The notes: generated from the letters alone by a model not told the origin. A stretch of 64,000 nt of DNA from Erigeron canadensis (GCF_010389155.1 NC_057768.1:5392501-5456500); one strand, 5' to 3'; counted from the stretch's first letter, positions 10,243-21,290 are shown. Numbers and translations are program-made.

Positions 10243-12297
10243 TTACTCATCAAGTTCATCGTCTGACAGTGGAGCGGCCTTTCCTTGTGATACTTCATAA
10301 AGATGTATGGGTTCTTCTATGGCAAGTTGATCTTCAAGACTAGTCACATCTTGTATACGTTCAGCGGCGTCTAAGTAGTCTTTCAAGCAAATGCACGTTT
10401 CAAGAGAAGTTGGAGTGAGCCTTGTTCTTCTAACCGATAAAATCCTTCCACTAAGAGAAAAAACCGACTCCGAAGCTACCGTGGAAGCTTGGACACTTAA
10501 TAAATCACGTGCCATGGCAACTAGAACGGGAAAGTGGGCTTCCTTTTCTTTCCACCAAGCCAAATTATCAAAGTTTGAAAACTCTTCAGGAAGCATTGTT
10601 GCCAAAAAGTCGGTTCCTATATATCTTCTGAGCTCACTACTTGGGGTGCTACCCCGAGACCGCTTACTACTAAATTTTCTCAAAGTATTATACAAATTTA
10701 GCTCGGGGTTCGACCGTGAGCTTAATGACTCCGAAGCCATTTGTTGGCGTATGTTTGATGTCGAACCATATTTAACCAAATACACATCAAACATATCTTC
10801 TAAACATTTTTTAAAATGTCGAACCATATTATCCGAGAAATTGGGGTCATTATCGTTCAAACCCAAATCAAAACATATGTTTTCTATTAACATCTCCACA
10901 CCCGCAACATTTAAACACGGGTTTAAAGCGGCGGCACAAGTAACTAGGGGGGGGGGCATTTCTTCAAAATATTTTTTAAACTTTGCTTTCATTGGACCTA
11001 TCATTGTTTCATAAACGTTACCCCCAAATTGAAAGTCGTTTATCTTTCCACACATCAAATATAGTTGTTTTAGTACCAAACTACTAGTGGGATAATAAAC
11101 TCCGGACAAAATAGTGGTTGAAGTTTTAAAAACTTCAAGTAACTCGGTTAATTTAACAATACTATCCCAACCCACAGTAGGAAATTGAGGTGCCAAACCT
11201 TTCGAAACAAGACCGTCATGGAACAATTCTAAAGTAGGTCTTTGTTGGATAACGCTATCAAACATTTTCCAAGTAGAATTCCACCTAGTCGGTACATCCC
11301 AATTAGGACCAAGTCACGGTTTCTTTAAGTCCTTGCATAATTTCTCATACTCCTTACGTCTTCTTTTAGAACTTGCAAAAACATCTTGTAACATTTCTTT
11401 AAAAACATCTCTTACCTTCTTAATCGCGGGAACATCTAGTCCATGTTGCACAACCGAATTTATGATGTGTGCAACACATCTACTATGAAAAAACATACCA
11501 TTACAGATAGGTTCATAATTTATCTTCAACTTTTGAACCGCACTAGTATTATTTGAAGCATTATCAAAAGAAATTGACAAAATCTTTTTTTCCAACTTAT
11601 AAGTTTGTATCACTTCATCTAAAATTTCAAATAAGGCATCTCTGGTATGTGGATATCCAAACATCTCAAACGCAATTGTGCTTTTCATCAATTGCCAAGT
11701 CTTTTGATCGACCCAATGTGCTGTAACACAAAGATACAATTCCGGTAAACCATGGGGGGCAGACCAAACATCAGTGGTTAAATTAACACCGGTTTCTAAG
11801 TTTTCAAAACACAAAATTAATTATTCCTTAGCTTTTTTCCACATGTTTATACAATGCTTTCTAAGGGTAGTATGACTTACATGAGTATAAGAAGGTTGAA
11901 GCGTGTCACGAATCAACGAAGTCAGCCATTGGTTGTCAAAGTGATTGAATGGCAAACCCTGTTGAATAACAAACTGAGCCATCCTCTTACGAACCTTTTC
12001 CACACCATAACTAAAAATAACCCCCTCTTTTGACATTTGTGATTGCCCGGGTTTTGCAGTGCCTTTCAATACCTTGCAATGGTCACTAATATGGGAATTT
12101 AAAGTGGAATTGGCACCTGCAGCCAAAAACGTTTTACAATGTTTGCATCTGGCCTTCTTCTTTCCATTCGAGATCTCACATAAATCAAAATTTACCCATG
12201 TTTCTTGTTTCCTTGTGGTTGCTAGGATATTCACTACAATTAATTCACTTGTGGAAGCACCAACATCACTAGATTCGTGAGCACTAGTGGTAGCCAT
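10243..12297 (-). pseudogene. hAT transposase, BED zinc finger type, two in-frame stops
   Basis: One frame runs from ATG at 12297 to the stop at 10243, about 684 codons, the normal size for RICESLEEPER-like transposases. An N-terminal BED zinc finger (residues about 30-75, with W-V-N-F, CKHC and HISDHC) is followed by the RNase H-like hAT core. A C-terminal dimerisation domain contains AWWKEKE, ARDLLSVQASTVASESVFS and RTRLTP. The frame is broken only by TAA at 11821-11823 and TGA at 11314-11316, with no frameshift. The product would bind the element ends and cut DNA. The two stops make this copy non-autonomous, although readthrough or a sister copy could supply function. Confidence 0.9.
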
Positions 12298-12299
12298 GT

Positions 12300-12478
12300 G
12301 TATTGTAAAGCTGCGATTGATATAGTTTGGTGATTGATATAGTCTGATGATTGATAAGAGTTTATAATTTGGGGACTGCGATTGATATAGTTTGATGATT
12401 GAAAGAACTAGGAGTGCGATTGATCGATTTAGGAGTGCGATTGATTTGGGGAATGCGATTGATCGATGTAAGAGTGAC
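12300..12478. repeat. Degenerate GCGATTGAT tandem repeats in hAT leader
   Basis: The leader upstream of the transposase ATG holds repeated GATTGATATAGT and GCGATTGATCGAT words over about 180 bp. They extend the open frame upstream without a stop, giving a low-complexity N-terminus that I do not accept as real protein. Confidence 0.5.
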
Positions 12479-12831
12479 AAGATATTTGATCGGTTTTTTT
12501 TTTAGGGTTTGTATTTGCTTTGTGAATCGATTGGGTATAATATTGGGTATAATGTTGCTGCTGGAGTGTTGCGTATTAGGTGAGTCATAATAAATAATAA
12601 TTTAAGTCCCACATTAATCGATTAACCGGTTATAAGTAAAAAAAAAAACGATTATCGATTAACCGATTAAGAACCGGTTTTTGTTTTTGAAAGTGCAAAT
12701 CGGTTAGTAACCTGCGGTTTTTTCTAACCTCTAATCGATTAGTACGGTATCGGTTAGTAACCGATTACGGTTATATGTTAACTTTCAAATCGGTTCGATT
12801 AACCGGTTTTTTGTGCACCTCTAATTACAGC

Positions 12832-14020
12832 ATTTCATCGATTGTATCGACTATGGAGCTTAATCTGGGCTTAGATATAAGTCCCAGCCCAACAATGGGT
12901 TCTGAACAGATCAGCCCACTAGGCACACAAAAAATCCAGCATTCTAGTGGACTTAATTTTTGATAAATCATGGCCATTGAGATTATTTTATATACAGAAG
13001 TCAATACCGAAGTTAATATCAATCAAACTCATAGTTCATCGAAATAAAAAGTCGTCGAGGTTACACGGAACAAAACATAACGGAGTTAATCGAGTTGCAA
13101 ATATTAATATTATACGATGAAGTTTTCCTTAATGTCGTATACTGACCGAATATTTAAAGAAAAAAAACGAGGGCTTTGCTTCCTTCCTTATATGGGGAGA
13201 CATGACTAAGCCTAAAAGGCGCGCGCTAACGGAGTTAATCGAGGTTAAATTGTCTTCTTTATCTTAATAAACATTTTCAAAAATCCCAAATTCTATCTCT
13301 TAATTTAACAAGTGTTATGATACAAATTTATACCTAAAGACCACTTTTCATCAAGGGACCAACATATAAAGTTTTAACCTCAAACACGATCCCATTTTCA
13401 AAGAAACCTATGATAATTTCACAAATAATTTTTAATTTGACAGCAAGGAACTTTGGGCCTCGACAAAAGCATCTGTGGATATATAATCCAAGTGAAACTT
13501 ATATATGTATGTAATCGCCCAAAAGCATACATAAGGGGATGGGGTTGATGAGGGGTCTGGGGTCATAACAAAATTATGACCAGTTTCTAAATTTTTAATT
13601 ACATACATAACTAAAACTTAATTATGTATGTAATCGCCCAAAAGCATCTGCATAAGTTGTTGGATGAAAAAAGGAGCTCCTCTTATTCGACAAACGTGAG
13701 TTATACCCAACAGTTTTTTATTGACAGCAGTAAGGCGCGCCACAGCTACAGTCAACATACAACACGTTCGTCTTTGTAAATCCACAAATCATAGAAATCG
13801 AAACGCTCTTAACCAGGTAATCTGAAACTTTCTATTTCCATTTCAAGTTTTAGACGTCTAATGTGCAATGCTATGTTAACATAAAATACCAAAATAGTGT
13901 TTTGTTAAGAAAGCGCCCTCTAAACGAATGATACAACTTTTAATGGGGCACGTCGTTAAGGAGTAGGTTCCCATCTTGTTGGTTCATGGATCTAATGGAC
14001 TTATTAACTGCCGGCTTAAT
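12832..14020. other. Intergenic; short direct repeats only
   Basis: A 24-bp sequence beginning ATGTATGTAATCGCCC occurs identically at 13505-13528 and 13624-13647, 119 bp apart. Another word, TAACGGAGTTAATCGAG, occurs near 13078 and 13228. An AACCAG/GTAATC junction at about 13816 looks like a splice donor, but I find no coding exon attached to it. No gene is supported. Confidence 0.5.
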
Positions 14021-14370
14021 GATAGGTAAGGGTTAGGCATCAGCCTAAGGCCGCAAAAATACAAAGGGCCCCATTTTTGTATTTTGGGCTTAATATTTTA
14101 ATTAGACTTTAAACTTGCAAACTATAATATTCTATAGACTACAATCCACAACAAACTATGAACTACCACAATACATCCACTACCAGGTCCACCAGTGATG
14201 TCTGTACCACTAGATTCACCGCTTGCCTTTTGAGATTCCTTTTAATTTTTATTCTTATTAATGCTAAATTTGTAAATCTGATTTTAGTGGTTAAAAAAAA
14301 AAATTTGTAAGCTAGTGAGGTAGACCCCCAAAATTAATCTTCTTAATTTAAGGCCTCAAAAAAGCTTAAA
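14020..14370. repeat. hAT-like non-autonomous relic (GGGCCCC family)
   Basis: The left part has TTAGGCATCAGCCTAA, an imperfect palindrome, followed by GGGCCCCATTTTTGT. The right part has GACCCCCAAAATTAAT and AAGGCCTCAAAA. Similar sequences occur at 56580-56650 in the opposite orientation and, more weakly, at 48560-48620. This is the look of an old hAT-type MITE family, but no target-site duplication could be fixed. Confidence 0.4.
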
Positions 14371-14472
14371 TTCATTCTCTTTGGTGCCGATTTCTTAAGA
14401 ACAATATATGTGGTGTTGGATCGGAGGCTTTGCATGGAGACATAATTTTCAATGAAAGGAGTAAGAAAATTC

Positions 14473-14595
14473 AAATTTGTTCCTTACAAAGTGAATATAC
14501 ATGTGTGGCGTCTCCTTATGAATCGACTCCCAACTAGATCCAATCTCGGGCGCAAGGGCATTGATATTTCCTCTATATATTCTATGTCCAACTAG
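14473..14595 (+). pseudogene. LINE remnant: reverse-transcriptase zinc-binding (zf-RVT) domain
   Basis: The frame from 14473 reads KFVPYKVNIHVWRLLMNRLP, then a TRSNLGRKGIDISS segment, and stops at TAG 14593-14595. This matches the zf-RVT domain that follows reverse transcriptase in plant L1-type LINEs. In the next frame a CPTS follows, suggesting a frameshift inside the Cys pair. No reverse transcriptase or endonuclease remains nearby, so it is an isolated scrap. Confidence 0.75.
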
Positions 14596-15350
14596 CTTGT
14601 AAAGAAAGGGATGAATCTCTTGAGTTATTAAATGTGATTTTGAAGTTAATTAAATGTGATTAAATGTGATTTTGAAGTTAATTTTAAATGAGCTATAGAG
14701 CTTTCTGTACCAATGAAAACTCCAAATTCTGATCTATCAACCAAATGTGTTCTCATTGTTTTTGTTTCTTATTGCTGCCGAGGGACTAAAAATGATGGTT
14801 AAAGAAGCAATAGAAAAAGAATTATACGAGCTGATCAGTACACATTAAAATGGGCAGCTCAAATATTTGTGTTTGGCATTTATGAGATAATGCTATATAT
14901 TCTTTGGTGAGCTGATTGTGAATAATACTATGAACTTGATGAGAAAGTGTGTTCAAATTTGAAAAGGAAACGTGTTTGAAAAATTAACTAGAGTGAAAGT
15001 AAGGTCTATGGGATAGGGGCGGATCTTAATGAAGTTTGAAGTGGTTAGTGGCTTTACTTGCGAGTACAATGAGATGTCCACTTGTTATCTAATACCATAA
15101 GCATTTGACATATCTAATCCATTTGTTATCTTTCTTCATCTTCCTCTTTGATTTTTCCATATGACATTATCTTGTGATTAAGAGAATTTTTAAGTTATTT
15201 GGTTAATTAAAAGGATTAATCACTTCACTTTTAATTTGTATTGCCAAGGGAACTCATTGAATGGAGTTGTATATATAGGCACATTTAACTTATCGGAAAT
15301 TTTTGTGTAATGTGACTTCTTGAAAGAAAAAAAATTTCATTTTACCCCCT
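14596..15350. other. Intergenic, no gene seen
   Basis: AT-rich sequence with a local duplication of TTAAATGTGATTTTGAAGTT around 14625-14680. It may include decayed LINE 3' sequence, but no coding or RNA feature is visible. Confidence 0.4.
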
Positions 15351-15606
15351 GAATTTTAATTAACTATAGAAGAATGTCTATAGTGTGAAAAAACTAAAGT
15401 TGTGTTCATTGTATGTAATAAACTTTCAAATTTTGTGCATTGTATGTATTCAACCAATCAAAAACTTACAAGTGACAACCTATATGGTTGACACATATAC
15501 CCGAATACATACAATGCACATGATTCGATAGTTTATTATATATAATAAACACAACTTTAGTTTTTTACACTACAAACATTCGTCCATAGTTAGTTACATT
15601 CACAAA
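15351..15606. mobile_element. Fold-back MITE with about 95-bp inverted repeats
   Basis: The left arm (from TAACTATAGAAGAATG at 15361 to GTATGTATTC near 15451) pairs with the right arm (GAATACATACAATGCA near 15503 to TAGTTA at 15595). Pairing extends over roughly 90 bases with scattered mismatches. The short spacer holds no gene. Long near-terminal arms with little spacer suggest a Mutator-type fold-back element; the class is inference. Confidence 0.65.
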
Positions 15607-15683
15607 TACTAAACCCTTTAATAAATGTACATATCGAATACTCGGGATGTGAGTACTATGGTACTTAACATACGTATTACGTG

Positions 15684-15777
15684 CAATACATATGCTTTCC
15701 CTAGTTATTTCTATCTTTTTACAAATCATTCAATACGTATGCTTTCCCTAGATATTTCTATCTTTTTACAAATCATT
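15684..15777. repeat. 47-bp tandem duplication
   Basis: Two adjacent copies starting CAATACATATGCTTTCCC and CAATACGTATGCTTTCCC differ at only two or three bases. There is no coding content. Confidence 0.85.
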
Positions 15778-15910
15778 CAGAATTTTAAACATTTATCGAT
15801 TTTGGTGTCCTATATATATATGTATATATGGGTGAGATATTTTGAGACCACCTCTTATTTTAGGACTAACTAGGACCATTGATTTTTGTACACCATCATC
15901 ATCTACTACG

Positions 15911-16051
15911 ATATACAAGACTTCATTGTAAAAACACTAAGACTTTCCGGCGACGGGCCCACAGAAAAATCATGTGTAACTTACACATGATTTTTCTGTG
16001 GGTCCGTTGCTGGAAAGTCTTAGTGTTTTTATAAAAAAAAGTCTTGTATAT
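15911..16051. repeat. Near-perfect hairpin, about 70-bp arms
   Basis: ATATACAAGACTTCATTG through CATGTGTAA is followed, after a single C at 15980, by its reverse complement ending GTCTTGTATAT. Only a few mismatches and a small bulge interrupt about 69 pairs. Sequence to the left (GAGATATTTTGAGACCA) looks like an outer part of the same MITE whose right counterpart is missing. A transcript across this would form one long stem, a good source of small RNAs. Confidence 0.85.
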
Positions 16052-16398
16052 AAACTATAAAGTAAGCCTGTGTTTATGAAGGATACACGAAGTAAGTTTA
16101 AATGCCATATATAAAGCTATCACATGTTTGCGTAAAGAAGGATTATATCTTTGCCCCCACTCTGCAAATTCTACAATAGTTAAAAGTCATTATTTTGGAA
16201 GCTCATGAAAATCGATAATATATGGATCCACGTCTCATTCAGGAAACATAAAATTAATATGATATTGACATATTGTTATGACTTTTAAAAGTACCACTTT
16301 CGTTTTCTCTGTCTTTCTTGTGCAGTTATAAACAAAAATGAAGCAACCTAGGCCTACTTGCCTCTGATTTCAAAACGTGTATATATTTGTCACATTTT
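16052..16398. other. Intergenic, no feature seen
   Basis: AT-rich non-coding sequence between the hairpin and a small tandem repeat. I see no gene or element end in it. Confidence 0.4.
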
Positions 16399-16464
16399 CT
16401 TCGAAACCACTAAAAATGTTACATTTCTCATCTTCGAAACCACTAAAAATGTTACATGTCTCAT
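16399..16464. repeat. 33-bp tandem duplication
   Basis: CTTCGAAACCACTAAAAATG starts each of two adjacent 33-bp units, which differ by one base. Because the unit is a multiple of three, it makes a repeated peptide in a spurious minus-strand frame. Confidence 0.85.
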
Positions 16465-16879
16465 CCGTAACATCCTTGACCCACCTTAGTATAGCCGAGA
16501 ATATACTAGATGACTGATACATGTCAAACCCACTACTTGCGCGCCTTGCAATATATAATAGCAACCCACATACCTCATTCATGACTCCTAAAAGCTATGA
16601 CTCATCATTTATGCACCCTTAGACCCACCAACCTCATTAACATCACATCACATCATCATATTTGACAGAAAACCTATCAAATAAGTGTTAGCACCCATTT
16701 TCTTGGAGTGCACCAAACTAAATGTTGCATTTTAGATAAAACGTAGGCGGTAAACGGCAAAACTGATAAAAATCATGCAGATCTTATCCGACAAATTATA
16801 TCCATGCATGCAACTGTGTGGGTGTCAGACTGTTACCCACTAACTTATGTACATAAAACTCCCTGTTTTACGTAATACG

Positions 16880-17773
16880 TTGCTACTTAACGACAAATGC
16901 ATTGACAAACATTTAGTTTTTAAATTGGTTTGTACCATAAACAGTCCAGTTTATGTTACATGTTTGAACTAAAAAAGTATTTGCTATTTATTTTATTCTT
17001 CTTGATGAGCGTCCATTTTGTTATAAAAACCCCTATCGAAAGACCTCATTTCTATGCCTTAAATGAGTTAATATTCCGAAACTATCGGTACTTAATGAAT
17101 CATATGTTTATGCAGGTTCACGGAAGATGCAAGTGAGTTGAAATGCCATCAAGTGACTCAAGATGAAGACCTATGAAGTTACAAGACACAATGAGGTGAT
17201 TTGGGAGCCGAATAAAGAAGTACGAGAAGCAGCAGCAGCTGCCAGCGCCGCTGGAGCCCCATCCAGCGCCGCTGGGAGACCCAGACCAGCAACCGACCTA
17301 TTCACCTACTAAAGCCGAAACAGCCCTCAAAACCCTAAGAGAGAGCCAATTCAGCAGCCCTAGCCGCCCATATTCAACCCTAGGTCGACTTTGCAGATTC
17401 CAAGGAGGTTTTGGAGCTTCTAATACCTTCCGATCTTTATCCTCAACCAAGATATACTCTTTCATTTTACTTTCAGCTGGTAAACAATGTCTTTCATCTT
17501 TTCAGACTTTGTTATACCTTTAATAATGTCAGGCTAGTAGGTTGAATACTTATTTGGATCGATGTGATTATGTAGACGTTTATCTATTTTACTTTATTTG
17601 TTAGATCTGTTGGAGTATGTTTTACTATTTATCGTAGATATATGTTTTACTAGTTTTTCATATTATTACCAGTTCTATATCTGCATTTATTGATTTAATT
17701 CTGATGATCGGTCTATAATCATACACTAGGATTAATACATTATGATGGAAAATACTAGTCGACGGAATAAGAC
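16880..17773 (+). repeat. LTR-like old repeat, left part (interrupted by 17.8-20.8 kb element)
   Basis: This sequence has a GC-rich patch with two CCAGCGCCGCTGG palindromes (17215-17265) and T-rich stretches, in the style of a Ty3/Gypsy LTR or leader. It appears to continue at 20786 after the nested element, since one copy of GTAAT would join the two halves. No terminal dinucleotides or coding domains confirm the family. Confidence 0.35.
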
Positions 17774-17778
17774 GTAAT

Positions 17779-17915
17779 TCGGTTTGGACAGTTATGCCTG
17801 TTGGTATGTACTGGTTCAAAATCTATATATATGTGTGTGTAAACCTACCGTTTTAATAAGAAGAAAAGTTTAGTAGTATTGTTATTTCGTTCAAGAAAAG
17901 GACAAGGGACCAACA
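17779..17915 (+). repeat. 5' LTR, truncated at its 5' side
   Basis: It matches 20646-20780 of the 3' LTR from TCGGTTTGGACAG to GGGACCAACA with a few substitutions. The upstream 170 bases of the 3' LTR are absent and are replaced directly by the GTAAT duplication. Confidence 0.85.
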
Positions 17916-17916
17916 T

Positions 17917-17928
17917 TGGTATCAGAGC
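17917..17928 (+). other. Primer binding site (initiator tRNA-Met)
   Basis: TGGTATCAGAGC lies one base past the LTR end. It is the standard complement of the plant initiator tRNA-Met 3' end and fixes the LTR border and the orientation. Confidence 0.95.
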
Positions 17929-18774
17929 CAGGTTGTTCGAACCAAAGAGAAAGAGAGAGCAGCGATTCAAGGAAGGATCGCTTAAAAGAAGAGAGACAAA
18001 GAAGAAGAACCGATTCAGGGAATCGTTCCAAGTAAGAAGAGAACCGATTTGATTCAGGGAATCAATCGAGAGAAAAGTGATCAAGTGTAGACCGATCAGG
18101 AGAGAAGAAAGAGACTAAGAACAAATTGATTCAGGGAATCGATTAAGAAAAGAAACCGAATTTTGATTTAGACAAATCGAATATAGAGAGAGAGAGATAC
18201 GATTCAAAGATCGAATTAGAGAAAGTTAGAAAGAAAAACGTACCGTTATTTGAAGAAGAAACCGCCGCCGCCGCCGTGTGCTTGCCGGAGAAGACAAAGG
18301 AGAAGAGTAACCGTCATAGAAATCGATTAACCACCACCGCCAGAGAAAGAAAAGAAAGTTTGATTACCAGAAAAAGTTGATTAACCACCAATTTGAAGAC
18401 CAGAATTAAAAAGGGATGATTGGATTCTGTTTGCCCTAATTTGCGTACAGAAGAGAAAGGGAAGAAAGAGAAACGTGTTTTTATTTGGGAATAAAAAGGA
18501 ACGACTTTTTTTTTTTTTTTGAAGTAAAAGGGCCATCTGTTTTTGAACAAAGCCCACGCATAAAAGAAGAAGCTCAAGTAACAGGTTTTAATATATCTTT
18601 TAAATACTTGTTACCTATATATAGTTTTAGAAAAAAAACAGGTAGAAGGTATTACACTTCGCTATTGAAAATTGTGTTGAAGTTGTTTGAGAAATTATTG
18701 TGGTTAGACAAAAATTTAAGATCAATGATTATTAGAACTATATTGGTTTTAGAAGAAAACCAAACCAAAAGGAA

Positions 18775-20480
18775 ATGTCTGGAGATAAAAACAAAAGTGT
18801 TTCCAACGAAGTTGCCATGCCGTTATCTTCGTATCAATGCCCAATTTTAAACAATAGCAATTATACACTATGGGTATTAAGAATAAAGAAGATACTTGTG
18901 GCAAATGGAATATGGGATCTAGTAGAAGGAATGAGTACATCAAAAGAGATCGATATAATTTAAGATAGTTCTGCATCTGCATATCTATTCCAAGGATTGC
19001 CTGAAGATTTGTAAATGCAAGTTGCGGGATGTGAAACGGCAAAAGAAATTTGGGATTCATTAAAGGCTAGATTTGTTGGGACAGAAGATGTTCAACAAGC
19101 GCACTCGCAACAATTGAAGTCAGAATTTGAGAGACTCGTTATGAAAGAAGATGAATCAATAGATTCATTTGTCGGAAAGATGATGAGTATTATTACAAAG
19201 GCTGCTACATATGGACTGACATTTGATGAACAAACAAAAGTGCGAAATTACTCAACGCAGTACCAGATAAGTTTATACCAAAAGTAGCAACCATTGAAAT
19301 GGTTGTAGATTTCAAGGAAGCGAAACTGGAGGAGGTTATTGGGAAACTTAAGACTTATGAAGAAAGGCTTAAGTTTAGAAAAGAAAGTGGAGAAGATAAT
19401 AGTGAAAAGTTGTTGTTCACACGTCAAGGGAATGGCAGAGATTATGAACGCAACTATGGAAACAATAGACGAGGAGGTGGTAATCAAACAAGAGGAAGAG
19501 GCCAGGGAAGATTCATGAGAGATAATAGAAATGAAAATAAATTCAATAGATGGAAGAGAAGCCCTGGAGATCAAAACTATCCAAGAAGACAACTTAAAGA
19601 TGTACAATGTTATAATTGTCAAGATTTTGGACACTTTGCTGCAAATTGTCCAAAACCAAACCATAGAGAAGAAAAAGCAAACCTTGTGTTCGAAGATGAC
19701 GAACCAGCGCTATTGATGGTTACTACTAAGGATGAAAAAGAGACAACATCCTTAAAAGAAGAAAAGAAAGGAAATGGAATTCTCATTAAGGAAGATGAAA
19801 TTCCAAAAGGAACCTTAGATGACATGAAGTCAAAGAAAGAAACTGACTTGAGAAGTAAACTAGAGTTTTGGAAGTTTGAAATGCTTCAAGACTTTGAGAT
19901 GGAGTAACAAAAGTTTGAGAAGAAAATGAAAGATGGAGAAATAGCATTTGAGAAACAAATGCAAAAGGAGTTAGAGAACCTGAAGAAGATAAGAGATTGC
20001 ACAAGCAAAGAGATAAAAGAGTTGAAGATAAAAAGAGAAAAGTTTGAGATAGGGAACAATGGAGTTTTTTCGGATAAGAAACTCCCAAAGAAAGAACCAA
20101 GAGTTAACAATGGCGAATGCAAGAAGCATCAAGAGACGCCATTAAGATTTCAAAAGAAAAGCAAGATTGAGAAAGACATCAAGTCAAGAAACAAAAAAGT
20201 TGAATACGAAGATCGTGATACAAGAAACACATTGTTGGAGATTCAAGACGATGAGATGATACAAATAATGGAAGATACCGACAAAGTTAAAAACGATGAT
20301 CAAGATGAGATTGAAGACAAGAATAAGAGAAGCCAAATCGAGGGAGAAGTTCAAGACATAGTTCGTGTTAAAGATCAAGACAAAGGAAGTGGAAACAAGC
20401 CAAAGTTCAAGGATAAAGACAATGAGGCTGTTGAAGAAGTGAAGGCATGGATTAATAAATTAGGGGGGAGTATTGGATAA
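18775..20480 (+). pseudogene. Gag-like protein of the non-autonomous element
   Basis: From ATG at 18775 the frame shows a DUF4219-type start (NNSNYTLWVLRIKKIL), a UBN2 core with EIWDSLKARFVG, an Arg/Gly-rich stretch and a CCHC knuckle (CYNCQDFGHFAANCPKP) at 19610-19660. A Lys/Glu-rich coiled coil then runs to TAA next to the 3' LTR. In-frame stops occur at 18961-18963, 19012-19014 and 19905-19907, and one base is lost near 19243. The coiled-coil tail stands where protease and pol would be in a full element. It would encode a capsid-like RNA-binding protein if intact. Confidence 0.8.
20460..20470 (+). other. Polypurine tract
   Basis: TTAGGGGGGAG lies immediately before the 3' LTR start, where plus-strand DNA synthesis would prime. 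Confidence 0.75.
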
Positions 20481-20780
20481 TAATCTATTAATCCATGTGT
20501 GTCAATGGTTACGTATATAAGTTTAGGGGTCTAATATGTCAAGAATAAAGTGTATAACCGAATAGAAGTTATTTTCGGTTATAGGCAGTTTAGTTTGTGA
20601 AGGGATGTGTATCTTAGAATAGGTACGTTAATTATAAGTTTGGTGTCGGTTTGGACAGTCATACCTGTTGGTATGTACTGGTTCAAAATCTATATATGTG
20701 TGTGTAAACCTGCCGTTTCAATAAGAAGAAAAGTGTAGTAGTATTGTTATTTCGTTCAAGAGAGGGACGAGGGACCAACA
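20471..20780 (+). repeat. 3' LTR, 310 bp
   Basis: It starts TATTGGATAATAATC, probably TGTTGG with one base changed, and ends CCAACA. It follows the purine tract and precedes the GTAAT duplication. Its last 135 bases match the truncated 5' LTR. Confidence 0.8.
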
Positions 20781-20785
20781 GTAAT

Positions 20786-21040
20786 TTAGGCAAAGTGAAT
20801 CGAACGAGAATTTGAGCCATGATTAAGTTTCCAACATACTAGCAAGTAGGTAGAATGATATTTGGTCATACCATGAGATCGGAGATGCCAAACAAGTATT
20901 TTAATTTAGTTACTGTTATTCACTTTTTCAAACTATTTTCAGACTTAGCCTCTCGCTAAATAAGCGGTTGCGGCTTCTACTTACTTTTCAGTTTTAATTA
21001 GTTTAATAAGAAAACGTGACAACTCCACAACCGCTAAAAT
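20786..21040 (+). repeat. LTR-like old repeat, right part
   Basis: This appears to be the continuation of 16880-17773 once the nested element and one GTAAT copy are removed. It contains AAGTTTCCAACATACTAGC-type sequence and no coding domain. Family is uncertain. Confidence 0.3.
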
Positions 21041-21290
21041 TACACATATTATTAGATTAGGTAGTGCAAACGTCCCTGCTCATTTAACTATATTACACTC
21101 ATCGAATTTAAAAGCATAAAAAAACCTATATTTTTTAGAAAAAACTCGCTTGATTAAAAACTGATAACTTACTGTCTATATTGTAAATTCAAGTTTTATA
21201 AAAATTTCAAAATACAATTACATAAACCATAAGAAAACGGCACTGGCATATATACATTTGAAATGAAATGGCCAGTTTAGACACTTCAAA

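Larger units (their letters stand above)
9414..12823 (-). mobile_element. hAT DNA transposon, 3.4 kb, complete ends
   Basis: Terminal inverted repeats begin TAGAGGTG at 9414 and end CACCTCTA at 12823. Flanking 8-bp repeats ATTACGGC (9406-9413) and ATTACAGC (12824-12831) differ at one base, as expected for a hAT target-site duplication. Both subterminal regions (9430-9600 and 12610-12810) are full of ACCGGTTAA / TTAACCGGT words, the usual transposase binding clusters. The single minus-strand transposase frame lies between them. The structure is complete and only lightly damaged. Confidence 0.92.
17779..20780 (+). mobile_element. Gag-only non-autonomous LTR element (TR-GAG-like)
   Basis: The unit has a 5' LTR piece, a tRNA-Met primer site, one gag-type coding region, a purine tract and a 3' LTR, with no protease, integrase or reverse transcriptase. 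GTAAT flanks it on both sides (17774-17778 and 20781-20785). The 3' LTR spans about 310 bp but the 5' LTR only 137 bp, lacking its first 170 bases, although the target-site duplication abuts the shortened end. Gag resembles Copia gag (DUF4219/UBN2 plus CCHC). Mobilisation would have needed pol from another element. Confidence 0.85.

Noticed and set aside
12300..12480. Upstream extension of the hAT transposase to an earlier ATG
   Set aside because: The added 61 residues come from GATTGAT repeats; the ATG at 12297 directly precedes a family-like N-terminus.
18485..18850. Open frame of 121 residues upstream of gag
   Set aside because: It overlaps the real gag start in another frame and is leader sequence of the LTR element.
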